Shown: positions 62,764 through 64,000 of the stretch, piece by piece
Numbering within the stretch: the first letter of the stretch is position 1
How the letters are laid out: each line of letters opens with the position of its first letter
Source: Candidatus Doolittlea endobia
Lineage (GTDB): Bacteria > Pseudomonadota > Gammaproteobacteria > Enterobacterales > Enterobacteriaceae
NCBI RefSeq assembly: GCF_900039485.1
Contig: NZ_LN999833.1
Span: forward strand, 248,001 to 312,000
DNA length: 64,000 nucleotides
Direction of reading: 5' to 3'
Notes under the pieces: model-generated
What the model was told of the DNA's origin: nothing
Seen by the model: the letters and a program-made list of their open reading frames with translations, nothing else
Databases searched by the model: none
Made by a program: the position numbers and the translations under genes

Positions 62764-64000
62764 TCATTTCCCGATGCAAAAACTGGAAAAAATTCTGCTG
62801 AGTAGGTCATCTGAACTGAATGCTCCAGTTATTTCGTTCAGAAACTGCTGTGCCAAACGTAGTTCCTCTGTCAGCAGCTCGTTAGCATAAGCAGTCACTA
62901 ACTGTGCTTTTCCATGTTGTAAATGGGTCGCTGCGGTCTCTAGCGCGTTAAGATGACGCCTGCGGGCCAAAAAGCGCCCTTCGGTGCCGCCGGTAAAACT
63001 TATTCTCTGTTTCAAATGGGTGCGCAGCAGATCCATATCTACGCCAGACTTGGCGGAGAGTGTAATAACTGAATAGCCGCTTACTTCGCTAATAGCGACG
63101 CTTTCTCCTGTCAGATCGGCTTTGTTGCGCACCACAGTAACCTGCATCTCAGGTGGGAAATGGTTAATAAATTCCGGGCACAACATATCAGGGTCGTCAG
63201 GGGAGATAGTGGTGCCGTCTACTATGAATAGTACATGGTCTGCTTGTTCGATTTCGCGCCAGGCGCGTTCGACACCAATACGTTCTACTTCGTCACTAGC
63301 GTCACGCAGTCCGGCAGTGTCGATAATATGTAGTGGCATACCGTCTATGCAGATATGTTCACGCAACACGTCTCGAGTCGTGCCTGCAATATCAGTAACG
63401 ATCGCTACTTCGCGTCTCGCCAGTGCATTAAGCAAACTGGATTTACCGGCGTTCGGTTTACCAGCAATCACTACTGTCATCCCTTCTCGTAGAAGTCTGC
63501 CCTGGCGCGCTTCGGTGCGTACCTGTTCTAAATTTTCGATAATATCGTTTAGGCTCGCTTCAATTACATCCTTAGAGAGGAGATCAATATTTTCATCGGG
63601 AAAATCGATAATTGCTTCGATATAGACACGTAGTTTGATAAGCGCTTCCACTAATTCATGAATGCGCTTTGAAAACGCGCCTTGTAGCGAATTGGTCGCT
63701 GAGCGTGCGGCCTGGGCAGAGCTAGCGTCGATGAGATCGGCGATAGCTTCTGCCTGGGTCAAATCTATTTTCTCGTTAAGAAAAGCGCGTTCTGAAAACT
63801 CGCCTGGGCGCGCAATGCGCACGCCTGGTATTGCGATGATACGCTGTAGCAATAAATCTAATATGACTGGGCCGCCATGGCCTTGCAATTCTAAGACATC
63901 TTCGCCGGTAAAAGAGTGAGGACCGGGAAAAAACAACGCGATGCCTTGATCAAGTGACACGCCGTCGTCGTCGAGAAAAGGAAGATATTCAGCCTGACGC
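62764..64000 (-). CDS. mnmE: tRNA modification GTPase MnmE (5' end outside window)
   Basis: MnmE works with MnmG to place the carboxymethylaminomethyl group on U34 of tRNAs. The reading frame continues past base 64000; the GTG at 63960 is internal, since E. coli MnmE has about 57 residues before the equivalent point and the upstream codons ([10 protein letters not shown]) match. GTPase motifs are present: [23 protein letters not shown] and NKAD. The C-terminus is the catalytic FCIGK. The visible part is about 411 of about 454 residues and looks intact. Confidence 0.97.
   Translation of the reverse strand, partial: RQAEYLPFLDDDGVSLDQGIALFFPGPHSFTGEDVLELQGHGGPVILDLLLQRIIAIPGVRIARPGEFSERAFLNEKIDLTQAEAIADLIDASSAQAARSATNSLQGAFSKRIHELVEALIKLRVYIEAIIDFPDENIDLLSKDVIEASLNDIIENLEQVRTEARQGRLLREGMTVVIAGKPNAGKSSLLNALARREVAIVTDIAGTTRDVLREHICIDGMPLHIIDTAGLRDASDEVERIGVERAWREIEQADHVLFIVDGTTISPDDPDMLCPEFINHFPPEMQVTVVRNKADLTGESVAISEVSGYSVITLSAKSGVDMDLLRTHLKQRISFTGGTEGRFLARRRHLNALETAATHLQHGKAQLVTAYANELLTEELRLAQQFLNEITGAFSSDDLLSRIFSSFCIGK

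Overview
The window looks like the chromosome of an insect-associated gammaproteobacterium (order Enterobacterales, most like a Sodalis-allied endosymbiont) part-way through genome reduction. About 35 intact genes have near full-length counterparts in Escherichia coli. They are separated by unusually long non-coding stretches, many of which still hold readable relics of E. coli-type genes broken by stops, frameshifts and deletions. This assignment comes from recalled protein families, not a database search.

Layout. 1-1.9 kb: fatty-acid genes fabD (cut by the window edge), fabG, acpP. 2.9-3.7 kb: relic of a ubiF-type hydroxylase, then tRNA-Pro(GGG). 4.8-5.8 kb: convergent slyA and slyB sharing a terminator. 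6.5-12.5 kb: pyruvate dehydrogenase operon aceE-aceF-lpd on the minus strand. 14.2-16.9 kb: dnaX and ybaB, then a recR relic. 17.7-22.1 kb: relics of purL and arcA. 22.3-35.7 kb: the E. coli purA-to-yjeF neighbourhood on the minus strand, in which rlmB, rnr, hflC, hflK, hfq, miaA, amiB and tsaE are intact while purA, hflX, mutL and nnr (yjeF) are dead. 36.8-39.8 kb: birA, a coaA relic, inverted murB and a displaced pdhR-like relic. 40.8-44.9 kb: rplU, ispF, an IS1-type relic, rpsF-priB-rpsR and rplI. 45.2-48 kb: speG, a small multidrug resistance (SMR) transporter relic, 4.5S RNA and tRNA-Pro(CGG). 49.2-50.4 kb: hinT and lpoB. 51.6-55.9 kb: a pseudo-tRNA-Ile2, infA and cydDC. 58.2-64 kb: pgl, ddlA, a cra relic and mnmE (cut by the window edge).

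Functional picture. Fatty-acid synthesis, pyruvate oxidation, peptidoglycan synthesis and remodelling (murB, ddlA, amiB, lpoB), translation, RNA processing and cytochrome bd assembly are kept. Three regulators of central metabolism (ArcA, Cra, PdhR) are dead, as are two purine genes (purL, purA) and two repair genes (mutL, recR). This is the expected pattern for a host-restricted symbiont that still makes its own envelope.

I found no CRISPR array, prophage, secretion system or intact mobile element. The most unusual signals are two families of degenerate dispersed repeats in the gene deserts, a decaying first lipoyl domain in AceF, a conserved dnaX frameshift site, and an infA gene whose ancestral ATG is out of frame with the coding sequence.
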